Of a DNA stretch of 64,000 nt, positions 25,227-35,127 are shown one piece after another; within the stretch, counting starts at the first letter, position 1; the number at the start of each line of letters is the position of its first letter. Where the stretch lies: the NCBI RefSeq assembly GCF_013112245.1, contig NZ_WVRN01000002.1, forward strand, positions 248,001-312,000, in the 5' to 3' direction. This DNA comes from Ruegeria sp. HKCCD4315. Its GTDB lineage: Bacteria; Pseudomonadota; Alphaproteobacteria; Rhodobacterales; Rhodobacteraceae. A program made the translations under genes and the position numbers. Under the pieces are notes generated by a model. That model was not told where the DNA came from. It saw nothing but the letters and a program-made list of their open reading frames with translations, and did not search any database.

Positions 25227-25925
25227 ATGCGCAATCTCACCCAACTGGCCAAAAAACACGGTACTGACAAAGGGCTGACAGATCTGGCTCATGGTTACAC
25301 ACGGCTATACGAGCTTCTATTTCACCCGCTTCGGGATAAACCAATTCGGCTTTTGGAAATGGGGTTGTTGCGCGGTGGCCCAGAGGTGCGTGGAAGGCAG
25401 GCGGACCGTCAAACGGATCGCGTTCCATCGGTCGATATGTGGCTGGAGTATTTTGAACATTCGCATATCACGGGTCTGGATATCTCGGACTTTTCCTGGC
25501 GCAGAGGTCCTAGGTTTGAGTTCGTCCAATGCGATATGGACAAACGTGAAAACATCCAAGCTGCGGCCGCTCAGTTTGAACAGCCCTTTGACGTGATCAT
25601 CGACGACGCTTCGCACGCCTCGCATCATCAGCAATTCGCGCTATTGGAGATGTGGTCAAAACTCAAGGATGGTGGGGTTTACATTATCTAGGACCCCCAC
25701 TGGCAACCGGGCACGTTCGAGAACCCGGATTTTCCCAAGACGGGAGATCTGTTCCATGACTTCCAACGCAACCGCCGGTTTGCGCACTCGGATCAGGAGA
25801 TCGAGCGCGATCTGAACGCCCTTGCGGATGAAATTGGGTTTGCGTTCGTCTTCCCCGACAAGTTCAAGCGACGCGGTGCTCCCAAAATCCTGGCGATGCA
25901 AAAAGTTCTTGGCCAGCATGATTGA
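25227..25925 (+). pseudogene. class I SAM-dependent methyltransferase with an in-frame amber stop
   Basis: The frame runs 154 codons from the ATG at 25227 to TAG at 25689-25691, then continues open in the same frame for 77 more codons to TGA at 25923. The two parts join as GGVYII-stop-DPHWQPG. In relatives as I recall them this position is Glu (YIIEDPHW), so a single GAG-to-TAG change explains it. The N-terminal part carries the motif I region RLLEMGLLRGG, the DISDF and DVIIDDASH motifs. Relatives lie in polysaccharide or cephalosporin hydroxylase-like groups. Either a recent pseudogene or a sequencing error. It precedes a glycosyltransferase, so surface polysaccharide modification is plausible. 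Confidence 0.75.
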
Positions 25926-25994
25926 TAACCCACCGCTTGCGGTAGTGTCCGGCCCGATTGTACATTCAAGTTGTGGCCCACGGGATTGTTCCCG

Positions 25995-27041
25995 ATGATC
26001 AGCTATAAAAAAATGGCCGTGGTGTTGTGCGCGGACGAAAACCAGATTTGGCAGGCGGCCTATGCGTTGATGCGATCATTCTTGCTCGACACGACCAACG
26101 AGATTCAGCATTACCTTTATGTCTCGGCTCAGGTAGATCCGCGGTTGGACGTCCTGTTTTCAAGATGTTTCAAGATCGTCTATTGTCTGGACGACATTGT
26201 CCCGCCCGAAAAATTCCGATCGCATGGTTATGTGTCCAAGGCGACTTTGCTCTGGCTGAAAGCACTGGGCGATCTGTCTCAATTGCACGAATTTGTGCTG
26301 TATCTCGACAACGACATTGTGCAGCGCTGGGGGTCGCCGGCTGATCTGATGCGGTTGCAGGGTTTCGAACAGCCCATTGCGGCCGTGGCCGATAACACAC
26401 GCTGGACGCAGGGTAGATTCTGGAAAAACGCGGATTTCAACGTGTTACCTGCAGGCGCGCAGCAAAAGTATTTCAATGCCGGTATGTTGTTCGTCAACAG
26501 CAGGGCTTTGATCGCGGAAAACACCTTTGAAAATGCACTTGAAGCGTTAACAGATGCGTCTGATCCTTTGCCTTTGGCCGATCAAAGCGCGCTTAACATT
26601 GCTGTGGACGGAAACTGGCTGGAGTTGTCACCATCGTGGAATTGGCAGCACTCATACCTGCCGGGCAAGATCATAGCCTTACTGAACCCTCGTTATGTCC
26701 ACTTTACGGGACCGGTCAAACCTTGGGCTAACACGACCCGCGAAATAGAAGAGATCTATACCCTGCCCCTTTTGGCCTTTCTAAAGCATTTCGGACTTGA
26801 AGATGTACACAATGCGATGTCGGTCGAGAATTATCCGAAGAAACGCCTGACGCATTACATGAAAAGAACGCATGGCATTTCAGAAAACACCCTGTCCAGG
26901 TACGACAAAAGCTTGCCCTACTTTTCAGACGGTACTTTTGCGGACCGCCAATCCGGCATTCTTGCTTTTGGGGCAGATACCGACAGGCAGGATTTTCCGT
27001 TCCCCGACCTTTTTAACTTCTTTGCATTGAAACCTGATTGA
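25995..27041 (+). CDS. GT8-like glycosyltransferase
   Basis: 348 residues from the ATG at 25995; a GTG at 25971 is an alternative. The N-terminal half matches glycosyltransferase family 8: AVVLCADENQIWQAAYALMRS, shown here only as AVVLCADENQ, then HYLYVSAQVD and the metal-binding DxD in FVLYLDNDIVQRWG. KYFNAGMLFVNSRAL and DQSALNIAVDGNW are typical later motifs, and HFTGPVKPW holds the C-terminal His. It should transfer a sugar from a nucleotide donor onto a lipopolysaccharide or capsule acceptor in the cytoplasm. It follows a methyltransferase pseudogene by 69 bases. Confidence 0.85.
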   Translation: MISYKKMAVVLCADENQIWQAAYALMRSFLLDTTNEIQHYLYVSAQVDPRLDVLFSRCFKIVYCLDDIVPPEKFRSHGYVSKATLLWLKALGDLSQLHEFVLYLDNDIVQRWGSPADLMRLQGFEQPIAAVADNTRWTQGRFWKNADFNVLPAGAQQKYFNAGMLFVNSRALIAENTFENALEALTDASDPLPLADQSALNIAVDGNWLELSPSWNWQHSYLPGKIIALLNPRYVHFTGPVKPWANTTREIEEIYTLPLLAFLKHFGLEDVHNAMSVENYPKKRLTHYMKRTHGISENTLSRYDKSLPYFSDGTFADRQSGILAFGADTDRQDFPFPDLFNFFALKPD

Positions 27042-27054
27042 ACCTTGCGTGTGT

Positions 27055-27079
27055 CGGTCCCGCCAGGGTGGCGGAACCG
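27055..27079. terminator. hairpin between convergent genes, probable bidirectional terminator
   Basis: GGTCCCGCCA at 27056-27065 pairs with TGGCGGAACC at 27069-27078 with one mismatch and a GGG loop; one outer pair extends it. It lies between the 3' ends of the glycosyltransferase (plus) and the small membrane gene (minus). No clear T-tract, hence moderate confidence. Confidence 0.5.
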
Positions 27080-27087
27080 GACCTGTG

Positions 27088-27345
27088 TCAGGCCGTAGCT
27101 CCCTTGAGACGAATGGCTGTGCCCAAACTGCCTGCGCAGAGGCCGACCACAATAGCGATCATCAGTTCCAACGCTTCGACGTGCGCGAATTGAAAGCCAG
27201 CAAAAACCAGCGTTTCAAACACGCCAACCGCACCGCCCAATGCCGCCCCAAGCCACAACTTGCGGGTCATCATACCAAGGGCCAGCCCCAGAATGCCGGG
27301 CAGGCTCAAGATGTTGCCGCCAATGGTTCCCAGTATTTCTAGCAT
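27088..27345 (-). CDS. small hydrophobic membrane protein downstream of napC
   Basis: 85 residues with about three hydrophobic segments (LSLPGILGLALGMM, LWLGAALGGAVGVFETLVFA, LMIAIVVGLCAGSLGTAI). A clear ribosome site (GGGGAGCGGAT) precedes the ATG, and only 13 bases separate it from napC, so it is read as the last gene of the nap operon. I do not recognise the family. A role in assembly or anchoring of the nitrate reductase chain is only suggested by position. Confidence 0.65.
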   Translation of the reverse strand: MLEILGTIGGNILSLPGILGLALGMMTRKLWLGAALGGAVGVFETLVFAGFQFAHVEALELMIAIVVGLCAGSLGTAIRLKGATA

Positions 27346-27358
27346 ATCCGCTCCCCCA

Positions 27359-28051
27359 TCAATTCGAGCTGTTGTTCAGGAAGTCGCGGATATCGTCACC
27401 CGATGCATTCGCATGTTCTTCCAGAACTTCGCCTTCAAGTCCCGCGGTCACATTCTCGTATGTTTCCAGGTAGTTCGGCGGCAGGCTGTGCGCGATGCCC
27501 TGATGGCAATCGATGCAGGTCATGCCTGTGTCAATAGCACGCTGGTGTTCTGATGCAGCGCGGGTTTCCTGAATAGTAAAGTCCATATAGTCGAAGTTGT
27601 GACAGTTCCGGCATTCGCGGCTGTCGGACGCCTTCATCTTTTTCCACACGGCAGAGGCCATTGCCAGACGGTGATCCTCGTATTTCTCGGGCGTGCTGAT
27701 GGTGCCAGCCAGCTCGTGATAAACGTCTTTCACGGCCATGATCTTGGCTTTGATCTTGTGGTTCCACTCATCGGGAACGTGGCAATCGGAACAGATCGCG
27801 CGCACACCGGAGTGATTGTTGTAGTGGATCGTTTCGCGGTATTCGCCCAAGTTGGTTTCCATCGTGTGGCACGAGACACAGAACTCTTCAGTGTTGGTCA
27901 GTTCCAGCGTCCAGTGAAATCCACCCCAGAACAGGATACCGGCCAGAAAGCCGGCCAGGATCAGAAAACCTGAGCTGAACATAACTGCCGGTGTCCAAAT
28001 CGCGTTCCACAGGCGACCCAGCATGCCGCGTTTTTCAGGGGAGTCTGCCAT
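27359..28051 (-). CDS. napC: tetraheme quinol dehydrogenase NapC
   Basis: 230 residues. One N-terminal membrane helix (about 20-42) anchors a periplasmic domain with four heme c sites: CVSCH, CSDCH, CRNCH and CIDCH. NapC oxidises quinol at the membrane and passes electrons to NapB. Length and heme spacing are as in other NapC/NirT proteins, and KDVYHELAGTISTPEKYEDH is typical of the family. It follows napB by 29 bases with a GGAGCACC ribosome site. Confidence 0.96.
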   Translation of the reverse strand: MADSPEKRGMLGRLWNAIWTPAVMFSSGFLILAGFLAGILFWGGFHWTLELTNTEEFCVSCHTMETNLGEYRETIHYNNHSGVRAICSDCHVPDEWNHKIKAKIMAVKDVYHELAGTISTPEKYEDHRLAMASAVWKKMKASDSRECRNCHNFDYMDFTIQETRAASEHQRAIDTGMTCIDCHQGIAHSLPPNYLETYENVTAGLEGEVLEEHANASGDDIRDFLNNSSN

Positions 28052-28080
28052 GTTGGTGCTCCTTTCAGTCTTGCTTTGGA

Positions 28081-28518
28081 TCAGTTGCCGGTGGAGGGCT
28101 GGAACACGTTTTCGACCAGCGGTGGCGCGTCAGCTTGTGGGACGTGGCATTGGTTGCAGAAGTAACGGGTCCCGGCGATACGATCCAATTCGCGCCCTTC
28201 GCGATCCAGATAATGGGTCATCGAAAGTGTAGGCGCGTTACGCTCACCCGCCTTGGACCAGTCATGGCAGGACAGGCATTGATTGGTTCGCACATCGATC
28301 TGATATTGCTCGATCGAATGCGGAATCAAAGGCGGCTGCTGACGATAGTTGCGCTGCATGCGCCCTTCCACAGTTTTGTGTATTTGATCCAGCGGGATTG
28401 GCTCATCGACTTCCGCACCTCGCAGGGTTTCGACCTGAGCGGATTGGGCAAGGGCCCATCCGCTTAGCAACAATACGGGTAGAAGGGCAATTCCGCCTGT
28501 AACGATTGATCTTTTCAT
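28081..28518 (-). CDS. napB: diheme cytochrome c NapB
   Basis: 145 residues with a Sec signal peptide (about 1-25, ending ALAQS) and two heme c sites, CLSCH and CNQCH. NapB is the small periplasmic subunit that carries electrons from NapC to NapA. The conserved PLIPHSIEQYQI and HYLDREGRELD segments are typical. It is preceded by GGGGAG and follows napH by 12 bases. Confidence 0.96.
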   Translation of the reverse strand: MKRSIVTGGIALLPVLLLSGWALAQSAQVETLRGAEVDEPIPLDQIHKTVEGRMQRNYRQQPPLIPHSIEQYQIDVRTNQCLSCHDWSKAGERNAPTLSMTHYLDREGRELDRIAGTRYFCNQCHVPQADAPPLVENVFQPSTGN

Positions 28519-28530
28519 CTTGGCACTCCC

Positions 28531-29448
28531 CTAGATAGGTCTGGCAGCGCGCGTCTCAGGCGCGGCAACTGGATCGGAAGGTTGGACGAGGTGGTCGTCG
28601 AACCGGTGAGTAAAGTTAAAGACGTCGACTGCGCAGACATCGATGCAGCGTCCGCAGTTTGTGCAGTCGGGCGATAGGATTACTGGCGTACTTCCGGGCT
28701 TGCCCTTCAGCGCCGGTGAGATCACCTGATTTTCCGGACAGACCGCATAGCAATCCATGCAGTCGTCACAGGCGGCGCGATTGGTGGCGCTGACACGTAG
28801 CAGGCTTTTTGACCCGATCAGGCCATAGAACGCACCGACTGGGCAAAGATGACCACACCAGCCATGACGTGAGACAATCACGTCAAAGATAAAGATCGCG
28901 GCAATCATGGCCCAAACAAAGCCCATGCCGAAAACCAGCCCGCGATGGAGCATGGTGATTGGGTTTACCAGCTCCCACGCGATCACACCGCTCAGGCCCG
29001 ACACAAGCAGGACAGTCGCAAGGATCCACAGGCGCGTGCTGCGCTTGGGCTGCCAACCTTTGGGCAGGTCCAGCTTTCGATGCAGCCAGTTCGCGGCATC
29101 GGTCACAGGGTTGATAGGGCAGACCCAGGAACAATAGACCCTGCCACCAATCAGCCCATAAATGGCCAGGACGATCAGCCCGCCAATCAACGCAGTCATC
29201 TCGGGCCAATGACTCGCAATGAAGCTTTGTAACAGGATGAATGGGTCAGTCAGAGGTAACACGCCCAGCGTCAGTGATCCCGCCAGGTTTCCTTCCACGA
29301 TCCAGATGCCAAACCATGGGCCCAGCAGAAATAGGATCAGAAAGAACAGCTGACTTGCGCGGCGCAATAACAGATAGCGATGTGCGCCGATCCAGCCTTT
29401 GCTGTCGACAGCCTCCTGACCGACAGGCATATGTGTACGGGTACTCAT
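28531..29448 (-). CDS. napH: ferredoxin-type quinol dehydrogenase membrane protein NapH
   Basis: 305 residues with four predicted membrane helices, two CxxxCP motifs on the cytoplasmic side ([13 protein letters not shown] and [13 protein letters not shown]) and two [4Fe-4S] ferredoxin clusters near the C-terminus ([12 protein letters not shown] and [14 protein letters not shown]). With NapG it forms the ubiquinol-linked route to the nitrate reductase. Its start overlaps napG by four bases. Confidence 0.95.
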   Translation of the reverse strand: MSTRTHMPVGQEAVDSKGWIGAHRYLLLRRASQLFFLILFLLGPWFGIWIVEGNLAGSLTLGVLPLTDPFILLQSFIASHWPEMTALIGGLIVLAIYGLIGGRVYCSWVCPINPVTDAANWLHRKLDLPKGWQPKRSTRLWILATVLLVSGLSGVIAWELVNPITMLHRGLVFGMGFVWAMIAAIFIFDVIVSRHGWCGHLCPVGAFYGLIGSKSLLRVSATNRAACDDCMDCYAVCPENQVISPALKGKPGSTPVILSPDCTNCGRCIDVCAVDVFNFTHRFDDHLVQPSDPVAAPETRAARPI

Positions 29449-30263
29449 TGCCCGACCCCGGGCAAATCATAGCCGGGTGCAAACCCGCCCGGAGCGACTA
29501 AGTTGTCGGTACCGGGTCCTGGCAAGCGGTCGGGCAGATCGATGATCCCTTCGACCACCGGCGCGCCCTTGGTAGCCTTTTCTTCCCAGCCTTTGCGGTA
29601 GTGTTCTGCCGAACGACCACGCGCCAGGCGCGTAGGCAGAACCTTTATGGCGGCTTCGGGTAGAACGCAGCTTTTTTCGCACATGCCGCAGCCAGTGCAG
29701 CGATCGGAATGGACGGTCGGAATGAACAGCGCGTGATGACCGGATCGAGTATTATGCTCGGTCTCGAGCGTGATCGCCTCATCAATCACTGGACAAACGC
29801 GGTAACAGACATCGCAACGCAGGCCGAGGAAGTTCAGGCAGTTCTCCTGATCGACCAGCACCGCGACGCCCATTTTGGCATCGTCGATATTGTCCAACCC
29901 GGGGTCCAATGCCCCTGTTGGGCATGCGGCGACGCAAGGAATGTCGTCGCACATTTCGCAGGGAATATCCCGCGCGGTGAAAAACGGCGTCCCGGTTGCT
30001 ACCGCATCCGATCCAAGCTCGGCCAGTTTCAGGGTGTCGTAGGGGCAATCCCGCACACACAGACCGCAGCGGATGCAGGCCGACAGAAACTCCTTTTCCG
30101 GCAATGCGCCGGGCGGGCGCAAAGCCTCGGCTGGCAGCGCGCGGGCGTCGCGGGCCAGATAGGCCAGCACCGACCCGGCGACAACGCAGCCGCCCGCCGC
30201 GCGGGCCGAGTCCTGCAGGAACCGGCGCCGTTGCGGCGAAAGGGGTGTGTCGACAAGAGGCAT
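29445..30263 (-). CDS. napG: periplasmic ferredoxin-type protein NapG
   Basis: 272 residues. A twin-arginine signal ([14 protein letters not shown]) directs export. Four [4Fe-4S] sites follow: [43 protein letters not shown] and [14 protein letters not shown]. NapG works with NapH in electron transfer from ubiquinol towards NapA/NapC. Position between napA and napH matches napFDAGHBC operons. Confidence 0.95.
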   Translation of the reverse strand: MPLVDTPLSPQRRRFLQDSARAAGGCVVAGSVLAYLARDARALPAEALRPPGALPEKEFLSACIRCGLCVRDCPYDTLKLAELGSDAVATGTPFFTARDIPCEMCDDIPCVAACPTGALDPGLDNIDDAKMGVAVLVDQENCLNFLGLRCDVCYRVCPVIDEAITLETEHNTRSGHHALFIPTVHSDRCTGCGMCEKSCVLPEAAIKVLPTRLARGRSAEHYRKGWEEKATKGAPVVEGIIDLPDRLPGPGTDNLVAPGGFAPGYDLPGVGQ

Positions 30264-30290
30264 GGGAATTACCCGTACAATCCTTGCTGG

Positions 30291-32783
30291 TTACGCACGC
30301 TCGACCTTGCAGGCGCACTTCTTGAAGTCGGTCTCTTTCGACAGCGGGCAGGTCGCGTCCAGCGTCAGCTTGTTGGTCAGCTGGTGTTCATCGAACCAGG
30401 GCATGAACACCAGACCACGCGGCACTTTGTTCCGACCCCGTGTTTCAACGCGGCTGGTGACCTCGCCTCGGCGGGTAGACAGAACAATTTCTTGCCCACG
30501 GCGCAAACCGCGATCCTTGGCGTCTTCAGGGTGCATATACACCACAGCCGACGGATAAGCGCGGTGCAGTTCGGGAACCCGGCGTGTCATCGAGCCCGAG
30601 TGCCAATGCTCCAAAACGCGACCCGTTGACAGCCACAGATCGTACTCCTCATCGGGCACTTCGGCGGCAGGTTCGTACGGTGCAAAGATGATCTTGGCCT
30701 TGCCGTCTTTGTGACCGTAGAACTTCACATCCGCGCCTTCGGGTACGTAGGGGTCATAGCCTTCGCGGAAGCGATAGAGCGTTTCCTTACCGTCCACGAC
30801 CGGCCAACGCATGCCGCGCGCCTGATGGTACATGTCGAACGGAGCCAAATCGTGCGCGTGGCCACGTCCGAAATCGGCATATTCCTCGAACAAGCCTTTC
30901 TGGACGTAGTAACCGAAATGCTCGGCATCGTCGTTGTCGAAGCCTTCCGCGGTTTCGGACAGCGGGAATTGGTCAACCTTGCCATTGGCGAACAGCACGT
31001 CATACATGGTCTTGCCGCGATGTTCGGGCATCTTGGCCAACAGCTCTTCGCCCCAAACCTCTTCGACGGTGAAGCGTTTCGAAAACTCCATCAACTGCCA
31101 CAGGTCTGATTTGGCCTCACCCGGTGCTGGTACTTGTTGCCGCCAGAACTGTGTGCGGCGTTCTGCATTGCCATACGCGCCTTCCTTCTCGACCCACATC
31201 GCGGTGGGCAAGATCAGGTCGGCGGACACCGCTGTAACTGTCGGATAGGGATCAGACACGGTGATGAAGTTTTCCGGGTTGCGGTAACCGGGATAACCTT
31301 CTTCGTTGATGTTGGGTGCGGCTTGCATGTTGTTGTTGCACTGAACCCAGTAAGCGTTCAGCTCACCATCTTTTAGCTTGCGGTGCTGCAGCACGGCGTG
31401 GAAGCCGGGCTTGGGCGGAATGGTCCCTTCCGGGATGCTCCAAGCAGTCTCGCAAATCTTCCGGTGCTCATCATTTGCGACGACCATGTCGGCGGGCAGG
31501 CGATGGGCAAAGGTGCCGACCTCGCGCGCGGTACCACAAGCCGAAGGCTGACCAGTCAGCGAGAAGGGCGAATTGCCGGGTTCCGATATCTTACCCACCA
31601 GCAGGTGCACGTTGTACATTAGCGAGTTCACCCAGGACCCGCGTGTGTGCTGGTTGAAGCCCATGGTCCACAGGCTCATGACCTTGCGGGTTGGGTCTGC
31701 ATATTGCTGCGCCAGTTTCTCCAGCTTGTCGGCAGGGACACCTGACAATTCAGAAGTGTATTCCAGCGTGTAGGGCGCGACAGCCTCGGCATATTCCTCG
31801 AAACTGATGGTTTCCAGCTTGCCCGAGTTCGGGTTCGCGGCTTCCTGCTGCAACGCATTGGTTTCACGCAGGCCATAACCGATATCCGTTGCGGTTTTGG
31901 TGATATTGACGTGGTTACGCACGAAGTATTCGTTCACCGCGCCATTCTGAATGATGTAGTTGGCGATATAATTCAGGATTGCCAGGTCTGTCTGTGGTTC
32001 GAACACCATGCCATTGTCGGCCAATTCGAACGAGCGATGTTCGAAGGTCGACAGCACATGCACCTCGCATCCCGGCTTGGTCAGGCGCGTATCCGTCAGG
32101 CGCGACCACAGGATCGGGTGCATCTCAGCCATGTTCGAACCCCACAGCACAAAGGTATCGGCGTGTTCCAAATCGTCATAGCACCCCATTGGCTCGTCGA
32201 TGCCGAATGTGCGCATGAAACCCACAACGGCCGAGGCCATGCAGTGACGTGCGTTGGGGTCGATGTTGTTCGAACGGAAGCCCGCCTTCATCATCTTGGC
32301 GGCAGCATAGCCTTCCCACACCGTCCACTGACCCGAGCCGAACATGCCGACGCTGGTCGGGCCTTTCTTGGCTAGGGCCTCTTTCCACTTGGCGGCCATG
32401 ACATCAAAGGCTTCATCCCAACTTACGGACTCGAATTCACCGTTCTTGTCGTATTCGCCGTTGGTTTTGCGCAGCAGTGGGGTGGTCAGGCGATCCTTGC
32501 CGTACATGATCTTGGAGAGGAAGTATCCTTTGATACAGTTCAGACCCCGGTTCACCGGCGCGTCCGGGTCCCCTTGCGTGGCAACCACGCGACCGTCTTT
32601 GGTGCCAACCAGAACCGAGCAGCCTGTGCCACAGAACCGGCAGGCGGCCTTGTCCCAGCGGATGTCGGGTGCACCGGTCTGAGCATTGGCCTGGCCGGCC
32701 GCCATGGGAATACCGGCAGCCGATGCCGTTGCGGCAGCGGCAGATGCCTTCAGGAAAGTGCGGCGGGATTCAGAAACAGTCAT
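30291..32783 (-). CDS. napA: periplasmic nitrate reductase catalytic subunit NapA
   Basis: 830 residues, full length. A Tat signal ([18 protein letters not shown]) leads to the cleavage region near residue 35. The [4Fe-4S] cluster ligands are Cys48, Cys51, Cys55 and Cys83 ([13 protein letters not shown]). The molybdenum-binding Cys is in [10 protein letters not shown] near residue 181. It reduces nitrate to nitrite in the periplasm with a bis-MGD cofactor and electrons from NapB. The first base group overlaps napD by four bases, consistent with NapD chaperoning of the Tat signal. Confidence 0.98.
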   Translation of the reverse strand: MTVSESRRTFLKASAAAATASAAGIPMAAGQANAQTGAPDIRWDKAACRFCGTGCSVLVGTKDGRVVATQGDPDAPVNRGLNCIKGYFLSKIMYGKDRLTTPLLRKTNGEYDKNGEFESVSWDEAFDVMAAKWKEALAKKGPTSVGMFGSGQWTVWEGYAAAKMMKAGFRSNNIDPNARHCMASAVVGFMRTFGIDEPMGCYDDLEHADTFVLWGSNMAEMHPILWSRLTDTRLTKPGCEVHVLSTFEHRSFELADNGMVFEPQTDLAILNYIANYIIQNGAVNEYFVRNHVNITKTATDIGYGLRETNALQQEAANPNSGKLETISFEEYAEAVAPYTLEYTSELSGVPADKLEKLAQQYADPTRKVMSLWTMGFNQHTRGSWVNSLMYNVHLLVGKISEPGNSPFSLTGQPSACGTAREVGTFAHRLPADMVVANDEHRKICETAWSIPEGTIPPKPGFHAVLQHRKLKDGELNAYWVQCNNNMQAAPNINEEGYPGYRNPENFITVSDPYPTVTAVSADLILPTAMWVEKEGAYGNAERRTQFWRQQVPAPGEAKSDLWQLMEFSKRFTVEEVWGEELLAKMPEHRGKTMYDVLFANGKVDQFPLSETAEGFDNDDAEHFGYYVQKGLFEEYADFGRGHAHDLAPFDMYHQARGMRWPVVDGKETLYRFREGYDPYVPEGADVKFYGHKDGKAKIIFAPYEPAAEVPDEEYDLWLSTGRVLEHWHSGSMTRRVPELHRAYPSAVVYMHPEDAKDRGLRRGQEIVLSTRRGEVTSRVETRGRNKVPRGLVFMPWFDEHQLTNKLTLDATCPLSKETDFKKCACKVERA

Positions 32784-33073
32784 TGCATGGGCCTCCTGCT
32801 GGTCGGTTGGCTTTGGGCATTGGATTGCGGAGATGCCTCCGCGAGATCTTCGAAATGGTGATAGGTCAGCGACAGTGAGATCACGCCGGGAATCTGATGC
32901 AGATCCATGATGGTTTCCGAGGCCAGCCGGTCGGCGGTATCCTCGACAACCACCACAAACCGGCCATCTTCGGCTTCGGCATGAACCTCGACGCCTTGGG
33001 TGCCGGTCATGGCCGCGCGCGCGGCGTCGGTATGATCGGGGGCAATGTGGACGAGACAGCCACAGATGTTCAT
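32780..33073 (-). CDS. napD: NapA signal-peptide chaperone NapD
   Basis: 97 residues from the ATG at 33073 ([12 protein letters not shown]), which is the family's usual start; longer in-frame starts lack support. NapD binds the Tat signal of NapA before export. The ferredoxin-like fold pattern ([35 protein letters not shown]) is clear. It overlaps napF and napA by four bases each. Confidence 0.93.
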   Translation of the reverse strand: MNICGCLVHIAPDHTDAARAAMTGTQGVEVHAEAEDGRFVVVVEDTADRLASETIMDLHQIPGVISLSLTYHHFEDLAEASPQSNAQSQPTSRRPMQ

Positions 33074-33585
33074 TGGGTCACCTCCGGGTGTTGTGGGGTG
33101 GGACGGTGAAGCGCTATGGCCCCGGCGGGACATGCGGCGGAACAGCTGCCGCAACCGATACAGACTTCGGTATCAAGCGCGGGTTCCGCACGTCCGCCCA
33201 GTTGCAGGCGAAAGCGGATGGCGTCTTGCTCGCAATTGTCCTGGCACAGACGGCAGCTTACCCCGTTCATGGATAGGCAATTTGCGGCCTCAATCTGCGC
33301 GCGCCAAGGCCACTCGGCGACAAGCTCTGGCAAAAGCGCCGGTGTCGGGCATGCGTCAGCGCATTCACCACACAGGGTGCAGCCGCCTGCGGAAAGATCC
33401 AGAACCGGAAAACCACTGTCGTCGAAAGTGATGACGTCTTCGGGGCAGGCTCCGGCGCAATCCTCACACCGTGTGCACAGTTCCGCAAAGTCCGACATGG
33501 CAGCGCCCGGCGGTCGGATCGCGTTGCGATCTTCCCGAAGGATGCGCGCGCTGAGGAAAGCGCGTCTACTCGTCATCTGGCTCAT
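33070..33585 (-). CDS. napF: ferredoxin-type protein NapF
   Basis: 171 residues from the ATG at 33585. Cysteine clusters are [32 protein letters not shown] and [12 protein letters not shown]. NapF is a cytoplasmic iron-sulfur protein that interacts with NapA during maturation. The start at 33585 is chosen because the Fnr/Nnr-type site at 33657-33670 predicts transcription from about 33622, downstream of the alternative ATG at 33633. It is the first gene of the nap operon. Confidence 0.9.
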   Translation of the reverse strand: MSQMTSRRAFLSARILREDRNAIRPPGAAMSDFAELCTRCEDCAGACPEDVITFDDSGFPVLDLSAGGCTLCGECADACPTPALLPELVAEWPWRAQIEAANCLSMNGVSCRLCQDNCEQDAIRFRLQLGGRAEPALDTEVCIGCGSCSAACPAGAIALHRPTPQHPEVTQ

Positions 33586-33656
33586 TGCTGGTGACTCGAA
33601 GTTGGATAATTTCGTTCGCGTGTTTGTTTTCATAACCGCCCCGTCGTGGTCGCGAT

Positions 33657-33670
33657 TTGACCTAAGTCAT
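33657..33670 (-). promoter_or_regulatory. Fnr/Nnr-type box upstream of nap operon
   Basis: TTGACCTAAGTCAT on the plus strand matches TTGAC-N4-GTCAA in nine of ten positions. Its centre is about 78 bases before the napF ATG, and a class II site at -41.5 would put the transcription start near 33622. Confidence 0.75.
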
Positions 33671-33718
33671 ATTTGTTCAGAAATTTTATTGATCACTTTG
33701 AGACTTGAAGGGTGATTT

Positions 33719-34615
33719 TCATGCGTCTAATTCGATCCGGGCGCCTGGAAACTGCCGCGCGATTTCGTTCGCTTGCCGGTATGGAGCGGCACAAAGTGCG
33801 GTCGATAGACCATCCGCCAGACTGGCGTCCGGGGCAGAAATCGAAACCGTCCGGTTGTCGCGCGCTGGCCCGTTTGGGGTGATGATGTGGCCAAGCCCAG
33901 GGCCCAGTTCCGAGCCTAAGGATGACGATGTGGCAACTGCGCGGTTCTGCAACGAAATGCGTTTCAACACTCTTTGATCCGGTGCGGCGATACCAACGTT
34001 CCAGGGTGTGCCATCGCTTCGCGTGCCCAAAGCGGCGACCTCTCCCATGTTAACCAAAACATCGCGCAAACCAAATCCACGCAGAAGTGCTGCGATCCGA
34101 TCTGTAATTGCGCCCTGTGCAATGCCGTTCAGCGTCAGCGCTGATTGACCGGGCACAGGCAGGCGCACTACTGAAGTGTCGAAAAAGACCTTTTCCCAAC
34201 CGATTATCTGCCGAACTTCATCCAGATTTTCAGAAGGGGGCTGCGTCGACATTGCCGACCACAGAGGTTGTACGCTTGGATCAAACGCCCCTTCCGAAGC
34301 CTGATGCAAAGCTGCGCATAAGCCCAGTACCCTCAACAACTCAGGAGCAGGTGCGCTCAGTGTACCATACCTGTTTAACTTGCAGATCTGCGAGTCAGGA
34401 CGATAGAGGCTAAAGATTTCCTCTAACCGCGCCATCTCGGATTCAACGGCGTTGATGATTGGCGCAGCGTCGGTATCCGACAGTCCGACCAATCGCAGAC
34501 TTGCCGCGGCACCAAGTGCAGCTCCGTTCCACCGTGCATCCGACGCCAACGCCGGACCGGACAAAGAGCAGGCAGCTGAGATGAACAAAAACCGGCGGCG
34601 AGTCAGGGCAGTCAT
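33719..34615 (-). CDS. nosX: FAD:protein FMN transferase NosX (ApbE family)
   Basis: 298 residues. A twin-arginine-type signal (TRRRFLFISAACSLS) precedes the ApbE domain, with LNGIAQGAITDRIAALLRGF (the nucleotide region), NMGEVAALG and the Mg-site region near the C-terminus (DASLADGLSTAL). NosX attaches FMN covalently to NosR and is needed for nitrous oxide respiration. It is the last gene of the nos operon and overlaps nosL by four bases. Confidence 0.95.
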   Translation of the reverse strand: MTALTRRRFLFISAACSLSGPALASDARWNGAALGAAASLRLVGLSDTDAAPIINAVESEMARLEEIFSLYRPDSQICKLNRYGTLSAPAPELLRVLGLCAALHQASEGAFDPSVQPLWSAMSTQPPSENLDEVRQIIGWEKVFFDTSVVRLPVPGQSALTLNGIAQGAITDRIAALLRGFGLRDVLVNMGEVAALGTRSDGTPWNVGIAAPDQRVLKRISLQNRAVATSSSLGSELGPGLGHIITPNGPARDNRTVSISAPDASLADGLSTALCAAPYRQANEIARQFPGARIELDA

Positions 34616-35127
34616 GCGGGTGTCTCCAGCGGTAGATCAAGATCAACAGGACCAAGCACTTCGGCATCCGGGATGTCTGGCAGGCTCATTGCCGCGCCGC
34701 CGTAAATAGTGATGAAAGATTCGGCGTCTGTAGGACGGGCAAACGGCACCACCTCTCGCGCACCCATGCCGCCAGCGACATTGGCGCCGACAACAAAGGT
34801 CGCACCATCTGCAGCGATCCAGTTCGAAATTCCGGGCTGACGCCAGCTTGGCGCGACGCCCATGTCGCTGACGTATACAGCCGTTATATCTGCATCACGT
34901 TCGGGGCTTTTGAGGTATGCCACCATATCACGCACCTGCGCAAAAAACAGTGGGGCGGGGTAGCCTTCCAGATGGATCTGACCTTTAGGACCGCCATGCT
35001 CGGCAATATTCATCTGGCAGAAAAAGCTCAGCGCGTCTGGGGTCAGATCAACCGGATTGGGGGCTTTCGCAACCTCTTCCTTGCAAGCCGCCAGCGCGAC
35101 CAACGCGATTAGGGCGAGGTGTTTCAT
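34612..35127 (-). CDS. nosL: copper chaperone lipoprotein NosL
   Basis: 171 residues. A lipoprotein signal ends LVALAAC, so the mature protein is anchored through Cys15. The copper-binding segment CQMNIAEHGGPKGQI lies about 20 residues later. NosL delivers Cu(I) to NosZ for the CuZ site, working with NosDFY. It overlaps nosY and nosX by four bases each. Confidence 0.95.
   Translation of the reverse strand: MKHLALIALVALAACKEEVAKAPNPVDLTPDALSFFCQMNIAEHGGPKGQIHLEGYPAPLFFAQVRDMVAYLKSPERDADITAVYVSDMGVAPSWRQPGISNWIAADGATFVVGANVAGGMGAREVVPFARPTDAESFITIYGGAAMSLPDIPDAEVLGPVDLDLPLETPA

Noticed and set aside
33586..33633. Longer napF starting at 33633
   Set aside because: The Fnr/Nnr-type box at 33657-33670 predicts transcription starting near 33622, inside this extension, and the extra residues (KTNTRTKLSNFE) are not typical of NapF.
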